From NCBI GenBank assembly GCA_905203015.1, contig CAJKUC010000017.1:1-38812 (forward strand): a stretch of 38,812 nucleotides of DNA. The letters run 5' to 3'. Below, in pieces: positions 6,549 to 14,724 of the stretch (positions within the stretch are counted from its first letter, which is position 1; each line of letters begins with the position of its first letter). The position numbers and the translations under genes were made by a program. The DNA is from an uncultured Christensenella sp. (GTDB lineage: Bacteria > Bacillota > Clostridia > Christensenellales > Borkfalkiaceae). The notes under the pieces are model-generated. The model made no database searches. It was given only the letters and a program-made list of their open reading frames with translations, and had not been told where the DNA came from.

Positions 6549-8549
6549 ATGAAGAAAACGGAAGTCAAAAAACTGACATTGGAAGAGAAGATTTCTTTGC
6601 TTACGGGCGCGGACAACTGGCAGACGGAAAGCGCGGACGGAAAGGTGCGACAGGTGTTTTTATCCGACGGGCCTTCGGGGCTTCGCATGCACGATCTGAA
6701 AAACAATTACGCTACGATCAAAGCGACGGCTTTGCCCACCTGCCACGTGCTTTCGTATACGTGGGATACCGATCTTGCCTTTGAATACGGCGCGACGATT
6801 GCGGACGAATGTATTATTCACGGCGCGGACGTGATTCTCGGACCCGGCGTGAATATCAAGCGCACGCCTCTTTGCGGCAGAAATTTTGAATATCTTTCCG
6901 AAGATCCGTATCTTGCGGGCGTATTCGGCGCGGCGTATGTGGAAGGCGTGCAGAGCAAGGGCGTCGGCGCATGCGTGAAGCACTATTGCGCGAACAACAG
7001 CGAGGCGGATCGGTGCCATCAATCGAGCGAGGTAGACGAGCGGACGTTGCACGAAATTTATCTGAAACCTTTTGAAATGACGATGAAAGCGAAACCGTGG
7101 ACGGTAATGTGTTCGTATAATCCGATCAACGGCATATACGCTTCGGAAAACAGGAAACTTTTAAACGACGTGTTGCGCGGAGAATTCGGTTTCGACGGGT
7201 TGATTATGTCCGATTGGGGCGCGGTGCACAATCCCGTGCGTGCCGTGCAGGCTACGCTGGATCTGTGCATGCCGCATCGGAACGATTCCGCGGGGCTGAT
7301 TTCGGAAGCGGTGAAAAGCGGGAAAATCGGCGAGACGGAAATCGACGAGCGGGCGCAGAAGGTGATCGATCTCGCCGAAAAAGCGGAACGGGCCGCGGTA
7401 AAACGCAAGGTGACCACGACGGCGGAAGAACGCCACGAAACGGCTGTGAAAATCGCGAAAGAGGGGATTGTTCTTCTGAAAAACGAAGGAAACGTATTAC
7501 CTCTCGGCGGCAATGCGGAAAACGGCGGGCAAAACAAATATTTCGTGCTCGGCGAACTTTCGGAAAAGCCTTTTATTTCGGGTGGGGGCTCGGGCGAAGT
7601 GCAGACGGCGTTCGTTCAGAAAGCGCTGCACGAACATATTGCGGAAAAAACGGGCGCGGAAACGAAATACCGCAATTTCTGCGGTTGGGAGCCGAATTGG
7701 CGCGATATATACGGCGACGCATACGAAGCGGACGTAACGATTCTGCCCGTCGGGCACGATCGTTCCGTGGAATCGGAAGCGCACGATCGCTCTTCGCTTC
7801 GCCTTACGCCGGAACAGGAAGATATGATTCTTCGCGTGGCGGGATATGCGAAAAAAACGGTGGTGATCGTGTATGCGGGCAGCGCGGTGGATATGAGTCG
7901 CTGGATCGGCGCGGTGGACGGCGTGGTGTTTTCCGGTTATGCGGGCGAGGGGGTGAACGAGGCCCTTTCCGATCTTTTGTGCGGCAAGGCGAATTTCGGC
8001 GGAAAACTTACGGAAACGTTCCCGCTGTCCCTCGATGATACGTATAAAGGCGGCAGAACCTCCGACGGTATGACGGATTTATACGACGACGGTATCTTCG
8101 TCGGGTACCGCTATTACGACAAAGAGAAGAAAGAAGTGCTTTTTCCGTTCGGATTCGGGCTTTCGTATGCGAAATTCGAGTACGGCGATCTGCGTATCGA
8201 AAAAACGGGCGAAAGCGATTACGATATCGTGTATAACGTAACGAACGTTTCCGAGGCGGCGGGAAAAGAAATTTCGCAGGTGTACGTAAAAGACGTGCTC
8301 GCGACGGCGCGCCGCCCAGAAAAGGAACTCAAAGGCTTTTCAAAAGATCTGATTGCGCCGCACGAAACGAAAACGGTGCGCGTACATCTCGATATTTCGG
8401 CGTTTGCTTATTATAACGTTTCGCTCGGGAAATGGTACGCAGAGAGCGGCGTTTTCGAGATCTTCGTCGGTGGCTCTTCCCGCAATCTTCCCTTAAAAGG
8501 GAAACTGTATCTCGAATTACCCGAAGATACGCAGTATTCCGTTCGTTGA
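6549..8549 (+). CDS. Family GH3 beta-glycosidase
   Basis: 666 residues with the full GH3 architecture. The N-terminal TIM barrel carries the substrate-loop residues SDGPSG, GRNFEYLSEDP and K144-H145, and the nucleophile Asp222 in IMSDWGA. The alpha/beta sandwich domain begins around 290 with EGIVLLKNEGNVLPL. A C-terminal FnIII-like domain follows from about 560. There is no signal peptide, so it is cytoplasmic. GH3 enzymes hydrolyse beta-glucosides, beta-xylosides or related linkages with retention. The exact sugar cannot be told, but the full-length Bgl-like layout favours beta-glucosidase. An AGAGG ribosome site precedes the ATG, and a strong terminator follows at 8661-8702. The divergent AraC gene is the likely regulator. 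Confidence 0.93.
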   Translation: MKKTEVKKLTLEEKISLLTGADNWQTESADGKVRQVFLSDGPSGLRMHDLKNNYATIKATALPTCHVLSYTWDTDLAFEYGATIADECIIHGADVILGPGVNIKRTPLCGRNFEYLSEDPYLAGVFGAAYVEGVQSKGVGACVKHYCANNSEADRCHQSSEVDERTLHEIYLKPFEMTMKAKPWTVMCSYNPINGIYASENRKLLNDVLRGEFGFDGLIMSDWGAVHNPVRAVQATLDLCMPHRNDSAGLISEAVKSGKIGETEIDERAQKVIDLAEKAERAAVKRKVTTTAEERHETAVKIAKEGIVLLKNEGNVLPLGGNAENGGQNKYFVLGELSEKPFISGGGSGEVQTAFVQKALHEHIAEKTGAETKYRNFCGWEPNWRDIYGDAYEADVTILPVGHDRSVESEAHDRSSLRLTPEQEDMILRVAGYAKKTVVIVYAGSAVDMSRWIGAVDGVVFSGYAGEGVNEALSDLLCGKANFGGKLTETFPLSLDDTYKGGRTSDGMTDLYDDGIFVGYRYYDKEKKEVLFPFGFGLSYAKFEYGDLRIEKTGESDYDIVYNVTNVSEAAGKEISQVYVKDVLATARRPEKELKGFSKDLIAPHETKTVRVHLDISAFAYYNVSLGKWYAESGVFEIFVGGSSRNLPLKGKLYLELPEDTQYSVR

Positions 8550-8660
8550 TCGCATATACGAAATAAGGAAAAATAACGTAAAGAATCAAACGGCGCGTTC
8601 CGATGCGCGCGGATTGCTTCGCGTTTACAAAAACCGTAGAGGCATCGGATTACGGCAAAA

Positions 8661-8702
8661 AAAACGGCTTTTCGCAAAGAAGGTGCGAATTGCCGTTTTT
8701 TT
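8661..8702 (+). terminator. Bidirectional terminator after the GH3 gene
   Basis: Stem AACGGC plus TTCGCA (8663-8676) pairs with TGCGAA plus GCCGTT (8684-8697), followed by a T run to 8702. An A run on the left makes it work for minus-strand transcripts too. Confidence 0.85.
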
Positions 8703-8713
8703 GTTTTTCTGTT

Positions 8714-8749
8714 AAAAAAGCCGCCTAATACGTTATTAGACGGCTTATA
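8714..8749 (-). ncRNA. Predicted ~35-nt RNA consisting only of a terminator hairpin
   Basis: A perfect minus-strand promoter (8756-8784) starts transcription at about 8748-8750. The RNA immediately folds into AAGCCG-U-CUAAUA, loop ACG, UAUUAG-G-CGGCUU, a 13-bp stem with one G-U pair, followed by U's. It should therefore end near 8714. There is no ORF. Either a tiny RNA is made or the site is a promoter that is normally shut by early termination. I know of no family to name. Confidence 0.5.
8718..8746. repeat. Palindromic hairpin element, copy A
   Basis: AAGCCG-C-CTAATA, loop CGT, TATTAG-A-CGGCTT. Its core CTAATACGTTATTAG is the exact reverse complement of the core of copy B (8864-8894), so the two form an inverted pair. 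The centres are 147 bp apart. Confidence 0.75.
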
Positions 8750-8755
8750 TATACT

Positions 8756-8784
8756 ATTATATAAAAGACTTACGCAAATGTCAA
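8756..8784 (-). promoter_or_regulatory. Perfect consensus promoter, minus strand
   Basis: On the minus strand TTGACA (8784-8779), exactly 17 bp, then TATAAT (8761-8756). It points away from the lipoprotein gene and straight into the hairpin at 8718-8746. Confidence 0.85.
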
Positions 8785-8828
8785 CGATTAAAGAGGCGAT
8801 GTAAAAAAATTTTCGTAAAATTTATCGA

Positions 8829-8855
8829 CTCGCCGAATATCGGCTGAGCATTTTT
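8829..8855 (+). terminator. Small hairpin with T run
   Basis: CTC-GCCGA, loop ATA, TCGGC-(T)-GAG at 8829-8848, then CATTTTT. It may be a weak terminator, but I found no plus-strand promoter that would feed it. Confidence 0.4.
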
Positions 8856-8863
8856 ATGCGGTC

Positions 8864-8894
8864 TTGTTCGCCTAATAACGTATTAGGCGAACAA
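8864..8894. repeat. Palindromic hairpin element, copy B
   Basis: A perfect 14-bp stem (8864-8877 with 8881-8894) with an ACG loop, core CTAATAACGTATTAG. It has no T run on either strand, so it is not a terminator. It ends 14 bp before the ribosome site of the lipoprotein gene and would lie in its 5' leader, or act on DNA as an operator. No convincing plus-strand promoter is visible nearby. Confidence 0.75.
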
Positions 8895-8922
8895 AAAATT
8901 CATATCAAAAGGAGAAAGAGAA

Positions 8923-10668
8923 ATGGAAAGGAACAGAAAACGTTTCCGCAGACTTGCCGCGGCGCTCGGCTTGTTTTGCTTTTGCTCGTCGGGGCTTGCG
9001 GCGTGCGGAAAAAAAGACGGCGGCGGAGATTCGGGAACAGGCGAAAAGGACGATCGCTTTTCGTGGATTACGGAAGTGCAGGATGTTGTGGATGTGTTTA
9101 CCGCCGAAAGCAACGATTATCATAGCAGAAGAGATAATTTCAATTTTCTGATGACGGCAACGGAAATAAATTTCAATGCCGAAATTACGAACGACGAAGT
9201 GCATGGAAAAACTTATCATTTTTCCGACATTACGAATACGTCGAACGTGATGTACAGATTGCTTGTGGATCAAAGCGCGGTGATTCTGGATGCGAACGAC
9301 GTTGTTCTCGACGGGGAAAACGTATCGTGCGGCGTAGAATTTTCCGTTGACGGCACGAATGTAACGGGGTACGAATACGGCAAAAAAGGATCTTCCTGGA
9401 CGTCGACGAAATTGCCCGTCATGGAAAACGATTCGCTGACTTCGATGAAAGACACTGTTAAAAAATATAAGGAACAGGCATTTCCGGAAATTTCTCTGTG
9501 CGGCCCGTGGTCGATTATATCGTATCTTATTGCGTTCCGGGGAGAAAAGAGCGTACACGATGTGGTGACATCCTGGTACGACGAGAATTCCGATATGTTT
9601 ATTCTGCCGGATGATGACAAAAAAAATCTCCTTTTACCGTACGAAATCGGTTATACGTCGCTCGGCTTCGCGGACGCGGTGCGGAATTCGACTTGTACTC
9701 ACATGGACACCCGCGTAAATTCTCAGGCGTTACGGTATTACGTGCGGAACGATCACGGCGGTTGGGATTTCAAAGAACCGGAAATTCTGAAGTACAAGAA
9801 TATCCGATTTAAACTGGACGGCAAAAAATTATCGTCGTTATCGTACGATGTTATGATGGCGGAAAATCAGTATAACGATGAAACTTATGGCTTGCATTTC
9901 GATTTTGCTTTCGACGCGGATATGGAAGTGACGGGATTGGATCGTCCGTCGAAAGAAGCAAACAGCGGCGTACGCCTCGACGAAGATATTCTGGATGATT
10001 ATGAAAACGAAACGCTTGCGGAATACAAAAAATTCTATCAGGGCAGAAATTACACAGTCGGCTATGAAGCATACTCTTACGCGCGTTTTTACGATAACAG
10101 CGAATCGAAAGAATTGGTGTATAAATTCGACGCATGGGTAACGCACGATGCCGTGAGTTATTACATAAGATATAAGCAAAATTATTCCGATTTTTATGAA
10201 GAGCACGTAATATTTGAAAAAATCGACGAAACTACCTATATGCAATACACGCACAATTGCGATCTCGGTACGTGGAGAAAAAAAGCGTACAAAATGGCGG
10301 AAGGGCAGACGGTGGAAGATTCGATGAAGGCGTATGCCGAAGAATACTGGAAAAACATAGAACTCGATAATGCGAACGTATTCGGTTCGTCGCTGATATA
10401 TTCGAGTTTATTGAAAAGTTACGTCGGCGGAATCGGAGCCGCTTACGAGGTGCTTGGATCGGGTGATATAAAACTGAGTTTGCCGGTGGATACGATTCTG
10501 AATGTGAAAGAAAGCGGCTTGAATTATATCATGACGACGCACCTGTTTACGTATACGTCTTATTACGACGAATCGCAGTATGAATGGAGCGGATATGCCA
10601 CGAAACTGATTTCAAACGTGGGAACGACGAATATCGAAATCCCCGCCGACGCCGTTTCCGAAGAATAA
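8923..10668 (+). CDS. Lipoprotein of unknown function (581 aa)
   Basis: A basic N-terminus and hydrophobic core are followed by the lipobox LAAC with Cys28, then a Gly/Asp/Lys linker and a large soluble domain. The protein is therefore anchored to the outer face of the membrane. The ribosome site AAAGGAG is strong. The rest is rich in Asp, Asn, Tyr and Ser and has a beta-strand-like alternation, with no motif I recognise. It is not an ABC solute-binding protein by any signature I can see, and there is no transporter beside it. It is monocistronic by layout, between the GH3 terminator and a terminator at 10805-10830. Its codon use resembles its neighbours, so there is no sign of recent transfer. 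Confidence 0.75.
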   Translation: MERNRKRFRRLAAALGLFCFCSSGLAACGKKDGGGDSGTGEKDDRFSWITEVQDVVDVFTAESNDYHSRRDNFNFLMTATEINFNAEITNDEVHGKTYHFSDITNTSNVMYRLLVDQSAVILDANDVVLDGENVSCGVEFSVDGTNVTGYEYGKKGSSWTSTKLPVMENDSLTSMKDTVKKYKEQAFPEISLCGPWSIISYLIAFRGEKSVHDVVTSWYDENSDMFILPDDDKKNLLLPYEIGYTSLGFADAVRNSTCTHMDTRVNSQALRYYVRNDHGGWDFKEPEILKYKNIRFKLDGKKLSSLSYDVMMAENQYNDETYGLHFDFAFDADMEVTGLDRPSKEANSGVRLDEDILDDYENETLAEYKKFYQGRNYTVGYEAYSYARFYDNSESKELVYKFDAWVTHDAVSYYIRYKQNYSDFYEEHVIFEKIDETTYMQYTHNCDLGTWRKKAYKMAEGQTVEDSMKAYAEEYWKNIELDNANVFGSSLIYSSLLKSYVGGIGAAYEVLGSGDIKLSLPVDTILNVKESGLNYIMTTHLFTYTSYYDESQYEWSGYATKLISNVGTTNIEIPADAVSEE

Positions 10669-10804
10669 CAAGGAAAAGCGGAAATCGCCTTGCGGACGGA
10701 CGTATTATCCGTCGGCGTATCTCTGCGCGTTTTCATGCGATGCGATTGCGGAACTCGGGGCGACGGAGAGGAAAAATTGAAAAACAAAGAATAAAACGGG
10801 AAAG

Positions 10805-10830
10805 AGGCGCGGCTTTATGCCGTGCCTTTT
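10805..10830 (+). terminator. Probable terminator of the lipoprotein gene
   Basis: Stem AGGCGCGGC (10805-10813) / GCCGTGCCT (10819-10827) with one G-T pair, then a short T run. An extra small hairpin GACGGA/TCCGTC lies at 10695-10713. Confidence 0.6.
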
Positions 10831-10890
10831 CTGCGCGAGCGGGAAGCATGCGGCGAACGAAAAAAACAAATAAAATACGATAGCGTGCGC

Positions 10891-10919
10891 TTGTGCTTTG
10901 AAAAAAATTATGCTATAAT
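10891..10919 (+). promoter_or_regulatory. Promoter of the GH106 transcription unit
   Basis: TTGTGC 10891-10896, a 17-bp spacer and TATAAT 10914-10919, with an extended TG at 10911-10912. Transcription should start near 10926. Confidence 0.75.
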
Positions 10920-10953
10920 ACCGATAGATTCCAAATGGGAAAGATTAAAAAAT

Positions 10954-11109
10954 ATGGATAAAGTAACGCAATACATCAAAGAGCACCGGGAAAAGACGGT
11001 TCATGCGGCAAGCGAACTTGCGGGCGACGTAAAAATAAATCACCCGTACGTATCGCCGTGCACGACGGCGGAGGTATATCGTTATTTCGCAGGAAACGAA
11101 AAAATCTGA
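10954..11109 (+). pseudogene. 51-codon ORF, possible N-terminal remnant of a trehalase-like glycosidase
   Basis: It starts MDKVTQYIKEHREKT and ends VYRYFAGNEKI. It lies directly after a good promoter and 16 bp before the GH106 gene. The block KINHPYVSPCTTAE recalls the start of GH37/GH63-type (alpha,alpha)6-barrel hydrolases, in which a Pro-Tyr-x-x-Pro-Cys stretch is followed by a YWDTYF motif. Here the reading stops just where that motif should follow. This is from memory and may be coincidence. It could also be a genuine small protein, since it has a weak GGGAAAG ribosome site. Confidence 0.4.
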
Positions 11110-11125
11110 ACAAAGGGAAAACTTT

Positions 11126-13957
11126 ATGACAAAGAAATTAAAAGCCGCGCTTGGCGGAGAATTAAAAGAATACAGAAGCATACCGTTTTGGTCGTGGAAC
11201 AATTCGCTGGACGAAGCGGAACTTGTGAAACAGATCGACGAAATGAAAGAAGCTGGGATCGGCGGATTTATCATGCACGCGCGGACGGGGCTGAAAGACG
11301 AATATCTCGGTGAAAAATGGTTTTCGTGTGTGGCGGCATGCTTGAAAAAAGCGCGCGAAACGGGTATGGACGCGTGGATTTACGATGAGAACGGCTGGCC
11401 GAGCGGCTTTGTCGGCGGAAAGTTGCTCGAAAACGAATCTTTCCGCGCGCGGTATCTGGAATATACTGCGGGCGAGTTCGACGAATCGGCATTTGCCGTG
11501 TATATAACAGACGATAAGCAAGGCTTTGTGCGCGTTACCGAAAAACAGGCGGGAATCAGCGAATATCATAACGTGTATCTTCGCGTAAGCCCCGCGAATA
11601 CTGATATTTTGAATCCCGACGTAACCGACGCGTTTATCAGAGAAACGCACGAAAAGTATTACGAGCGTTTTAAAGAATATTTCGGCAAGGAACTGGCGGG
11701 CTTTTTCACGGATGAACCGCAATATTACCGCTGGGGAACGCCGTATACGCCCGCGGCGGAAGCGGAATTTGAAAAAGACGGGGAAGACGTCCGTGACGGC
11801 TTGATCTGGCTGTTCGTTCACGACGAGCGCGGCTATCGGTTCCGCGAAAAATATTATAAAACGCTGAATAAATTATACGTAGAAAATTTCTATAAAAAAA
11901 TCTACGATTGGTGCGGCGCGCACAACTGCAAATTAACGGGACATTCCGTGGAGGAAGTGGCGCTGTACACGCAGATGTGGGGCGGAGCGGCGGTGATGCC
12001 GAGTTACGAATACGAGGATATTCCGGGGATGGATTGCCTCGGCAGATTCTGCTGTACGGAATTGCCTGTAAAGCAAGTAGCAAACGCGGCGGAACAACTT
12101 GGAAAAAAGCGCGTGTTGACGGAAACGTTCGGCTGTTCTGGGTACGACGTAACGCCGAAAGAACTGAAAAGCGTTGCGGAAATGCAGTATTTCGGCGGTG
12201 TAAACGTGATGTGTCAGCATTTATATCCGTATTCGGTGGCGGGCAGAGGCAGAATCGATCATCCGCCCGTGTTCGGCCCGCACGGCAACTGGAACGAAGG
12301 ATTCAAAGCGTTCAACGATTATTTCGCGCGGCTTTCGTATATCGTCGCGAATACGGAAGAAAAGGCGAAAATCGGCGTGATACACCCCATGCGCGATATC
12401 TGGCTGGATTACGTCCGCAGCGAAGATTACGAAAGCGTGAAACGGACGGAAGAAGATTTCAACGAATTTTTGCGTGTACTGAGAAAAAACGGCGTGGAAT
12501 ATCAGTTGATCGACGAGCGGATTTTAGAGCGGCACGGCAAGGCGGAGGGCAAAAATCTGCGCGTCGGGAACTGCGTTTACGATACGGTGATCGTGCCGAA
12601 GATGCGCAATATTTCGGGCGCTACCTATGAGATACTGAAACAATACGGCGGGAAACTGTGCGTATTGCAAACGCCCGTATTTCTCGACGGCGTGCGGGAA
12701 AAACTTTCGTTTGAAAGCAATGTAACGCTTGAAGAAATTATCGCGGGCAGAAGAATACGATTCACGTGCGAGGACGGCAACAGCGTGCTTACGGCTCGGA
12801 GCGGAAGTATAGGCGAATTTATATTTATCAAAAACACGTCGTATACGGAAGAAAGCAAAGTGAAAATCGCGGGCGCGGAAAAAGAATATCGCGCGCTTGA
12901 TTTAGAAACGTTGGAAGAGAGCGACGTTACCGACGAGATGACGATTCCTGCGAGCGAAAGCGTGATTCTGATAAAAAGCGATAACGCGAAACGGGCGGAA
13001 AAGACGGAAACGGAAACCGACGTTACGAACGCTTTTAAAGTAACGGCGGTCGGCGAAAATTATTTTGTGCTGGATTATGCGGAACTGAGCAAAAGCGGAG
13101 GCTCTTTCGGTAAAAAACGCGCTATCCCCGGCGTCTTTGAAGATTTATTACGAGAAGATTATAAAGGCAAAATTACGATACGGCAGGAATTCGTTCTGCG
13201 CGAAAAAATGCCGTTGCGGCTTATTATGGAGCGGGCGAATTTGCTTTCGGCGACGGTGAACGGCAAGCCCGTAACGTTTGCACGGGGCGGATACGACGTG
13301 AATTTCGTGGAAAGCGATATTACGGAAGCGGTGCGCGCGGGCGAAAACGTGTTCGAGTATTCGATAGATTTTTATCAGCACGAGGGCGTGCATTTCGCTC
13401 TGTTCGATCCGCTCGCCACGGAGAGCCTGAGAAACTGTCTGTATTACGATACTTCGGTTGAAAACACTTATTTGAAGGGCGATTTCGTGGTGAACGAAGA
13501 CTTTTCGCTCTCTCCGCGCACAAAAATGCCGCCCGTAACGGACAAATTGTATAAACACGGCTATCCTTTCTTTAAGGGTGAAATCACGCTGACGGGCAAG
13601 GTGAATAAAAACAAAACGGGGCGCACGACGCTGAAAATCGGCGGCAGATTCATGACGGCGAAAGTGCGGGCGAACGGCAAAGAAAAACTGTTGACGCTGG
13701 ATAATAAAGGCGATATAACGGAACTTCTGAAAAACGGCGAGAACGAAATAACGATTACGCTTCGTTCGAGCATGAGAAACATTTTCGGACCGCATCATTA
13801 TAAGCCGATTCCCGAGCCGATGGGGGTAAGCCCGTATAATTTCGAGTTTCGCGGCGAGTGGGCGGAAGGAAGAATACCCGATAATTATACGGACGCATAC
13901 AATTTCGTGCCGTTCGGCGCAAAAAAGATCGTTACGGCGGAGACGAAAGAAGAATAA
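11126..13957 (+). CDS. Family GH106-type glycoside hydrolase (alpha-L-rhamnosidase-like)
   Basis: 943 residues. The opening IPFWSWNNSLDEAELVKQID, then GIGGFIMHARTGL, WIYDENGWPSG, FFTDEPQYYRWG and TETFGCSGYD, are the pattern of the Glyco_hydro_106 family: a TIM barrel with conserved acids in the DEP and TET segments. The last ~300 residues hold galactose-binding-like beta sandwiches (for example around 680-760 and 860-930) typical of these enzymes. There is no signal peptide, so it is probably cytoplasmic. Characterised members release alpha-L-rhamnose from plant or bacterial polysaccharides, but the family is broad, so the substrate is tentative. It is driven by the promoter at 10891-10919. 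No clear terminator lies before the rimP promoter. Confidence 0.82.
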   Translation: MTKKLKAALGGELKEYRSIPFWSWNNSLDEAELVKQIDEMKEAGIGGFIMHARTGLKDEYLGEKWFSCVAACLKKARETGMDAWIYDENGWPSGFVGGKLLENESFRARYLEYTAGEFDESAFAVYITDDKQGFVRVTEKQAGISEYHNVYLRVSPANTDILNPDVTDAFIRETHEKYYERFKEYFGKELAGFFTDEPQYYRWGTPYTPAAEAEFEKDGEDVRDGLIWLFVHDERGYRFREKYYKTLNKLYVENFYKKIYDWCGAHNCKLTGHSVEEVALYTQMWGGAAVMPSYEYEDIPGMDCLGRFCCTELPVKQVANAAEQLGKKRVLTETFGCSGYDVTPKELKSVAEMQYFGGVNVMCQHLYPYSVAGRGRIDHPPVFGPHGNWNEGFKAFNDYFARLSYIVANTEEKAKIGVIHPMRDIWLDYVRSEDYESVKRTEEDFNEFLRVLRKNGVEYQLIDERILERHGKAEGKNLRVGNCVYDTVIVPKMRNISGATYEILKQYGGKLCVLQTPVFLDGVREKLSFESNVTLEEIIAGRRIRFTCEDGNSVLTARSGSIGEFIFIKNTSYTEESKVKIAGAEKEYRALDLETLEESDVTDEMTIPASESVILIKSDNAKRAEKTETETDVTNAFKVTAVGENYFVLDYAELSKSGGSFGKKRAIPGVFEDLLREDYKGKITIRQEFVLREKMPLRLIMERANLLSATVNGKPVTFARGGYDVNFVESDITEAVRAGENVFEYSIDFYQHEGVHFALFDPLATESLRNCLYYDTSVENTYLKGDFVVNEDFSLSPRTKMPPVTDKLYKHGYPFFKGEITLTGKVNKNKTGRTTLKIGGRFMTAKVRANGKEKLLTLDNKGDITELLKNGENEITITLRSSMRNIFGPHHYKPIPEPMGVSPYNFEFRGEWAEGRIPDNYTDAYNFVPFGAKKIVTAETKEE

Positions 13958-14032
13958 AAGCAGCGCGGAGCGAAAACGGGTGAAAAGCATCGTAAAATTG
14001 TAAAAAACGCCGTAAAACGCTTTGAAAAATGC

Positions 14033-14061
14033 TTGCGTAATTTTAAAAAGTATGGTATAAT
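14033..14061 (+). promoter_or_regulatory. Promoter of the rimP-nusA-infB operon
   Basis: TTGCGT 14033-14038, a 17-bp spacer and TATAAT 14056-14061, with an extended TG at 14053-14054. The start site should be near 14068. Confidence 0.75.
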
Positions 14062-14087
14062 GAAGATACTTAATAATCAGTAATGAG

Positions 14088-14116
14088 TATTGAGAGTGGT
14101 CTTGCCACTCTCAATA
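14088..14116 (+). promoter_or_regulatory. rimP leader hairpin
   Basis: A perfect 12-bp stem TATTGAGAGTGG (14088-14099) / CCACTCTCAATA (14105-14116) with loop TCTTG, then TTTG. A hairpin of this GAGTGG...CCACTC type in front of rimP is common in Bacillota, as I recall. Here it lies between the promoter and the ribosome site, as an attenuator or mRNA-processing element would. Confidence 0.7.
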
Positions 14117-14143
14117 TTTGCTATGTGGAGGAGGATCGCTTCT

Positions 14144-14605
14144 TTGAAGACGAAAACGACGGAAGAAATCAAGGCGTTTTTAGAACCGTTCGCGAAAGAA
14201 CAAGGTCTGGAAATTTACGACGTGGAAGTGAAAAACGGGAAAAATCCCTCGGTGACGATTTTTATCGATAAAGAGGGCGGCGTGGATCTTAATGCCTGCG
14301 AAGCGTTTCACCGCGCGATCGACGAGCCGCTCGATTTGCTCGATCCCACGTTCGGCGAAGCGTATACGCTCAACGTTTCCAGCCCCGGGGTGGATCGTCC
14401 GTTTAAAACGGATAAGGATTTTTCCCGTGCGATCGGCAAAAAAGTAGAGGTGAAACTTTACGCGCCGATGAAAGGCAAGAAGTTTTTCGAGGCTGTGCTT
14501 ACGGGGTTCGACGATTCCTGCGTTACGCTGGATACGGGAAAAGGCGAAGAGAAGATCGAACGCGCGAAAATCGCGCGGATCAACGAAGCGATCGATTTCG
14601 ACTGA
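14144..14605 (+). CDS. rimP: Ribosome maturation factor RimP
   Basis: 153 residues. The start is taken as TTG at 14144 because GGAGGAGG lies at 14127-14134 with ideal spacing. The upstream frame to 14090 runs through the leader hairpin. The protein has the RimP N-terminal alpha/beta domain (TIFIDKEGGVDLNACEAFHRAID), the conserved VSSPGVDRPFK segment and a C-terminal SH3-like barrel (GKGEEKIERAKIARINEAID). It binds the 30S subunit and assists its late assembly. It is the first gene of the conserved operon, and nusA follows after 119 bp. Confidence 0.93.
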   Translation: MKTKTTEEIKAFLEPFAKEQGLEIYDVEVKNGKNPSVTIFIDKEGGVDLNACEAFHRAIDEPLDLLDPTFGEAYTLNVSSPGVDRPFKTDKDFSRAIGKKVEVKLYAPMKGKKFFEAVLTGFDDSCVTLDTGKGEEKIERAKIARINEAIDFD

Positions 14606-14724
14606 TTCGCAAACACATAAAATAAAAAAAGATAAAAATCAAAAAAATCGGAAAAATTTTCCCCGCGCGGCGGTGACGGCGGCGAAAAGGGGATACGCAA
14701 ATCATAATCAGGAGTGAAAGTAAA

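Noticed and set aside
8829..8855. Second small RNA ending at this hairpin
   Set aside because: No plus-strand promoter with acceptable -35 and -10 boxes could be found between 8762 and 8829.
14606..14724. Terminator between rimP and nusA
   Set aside because: Only CCCC/GGGG pairing is possible, with a long loop and no T run.
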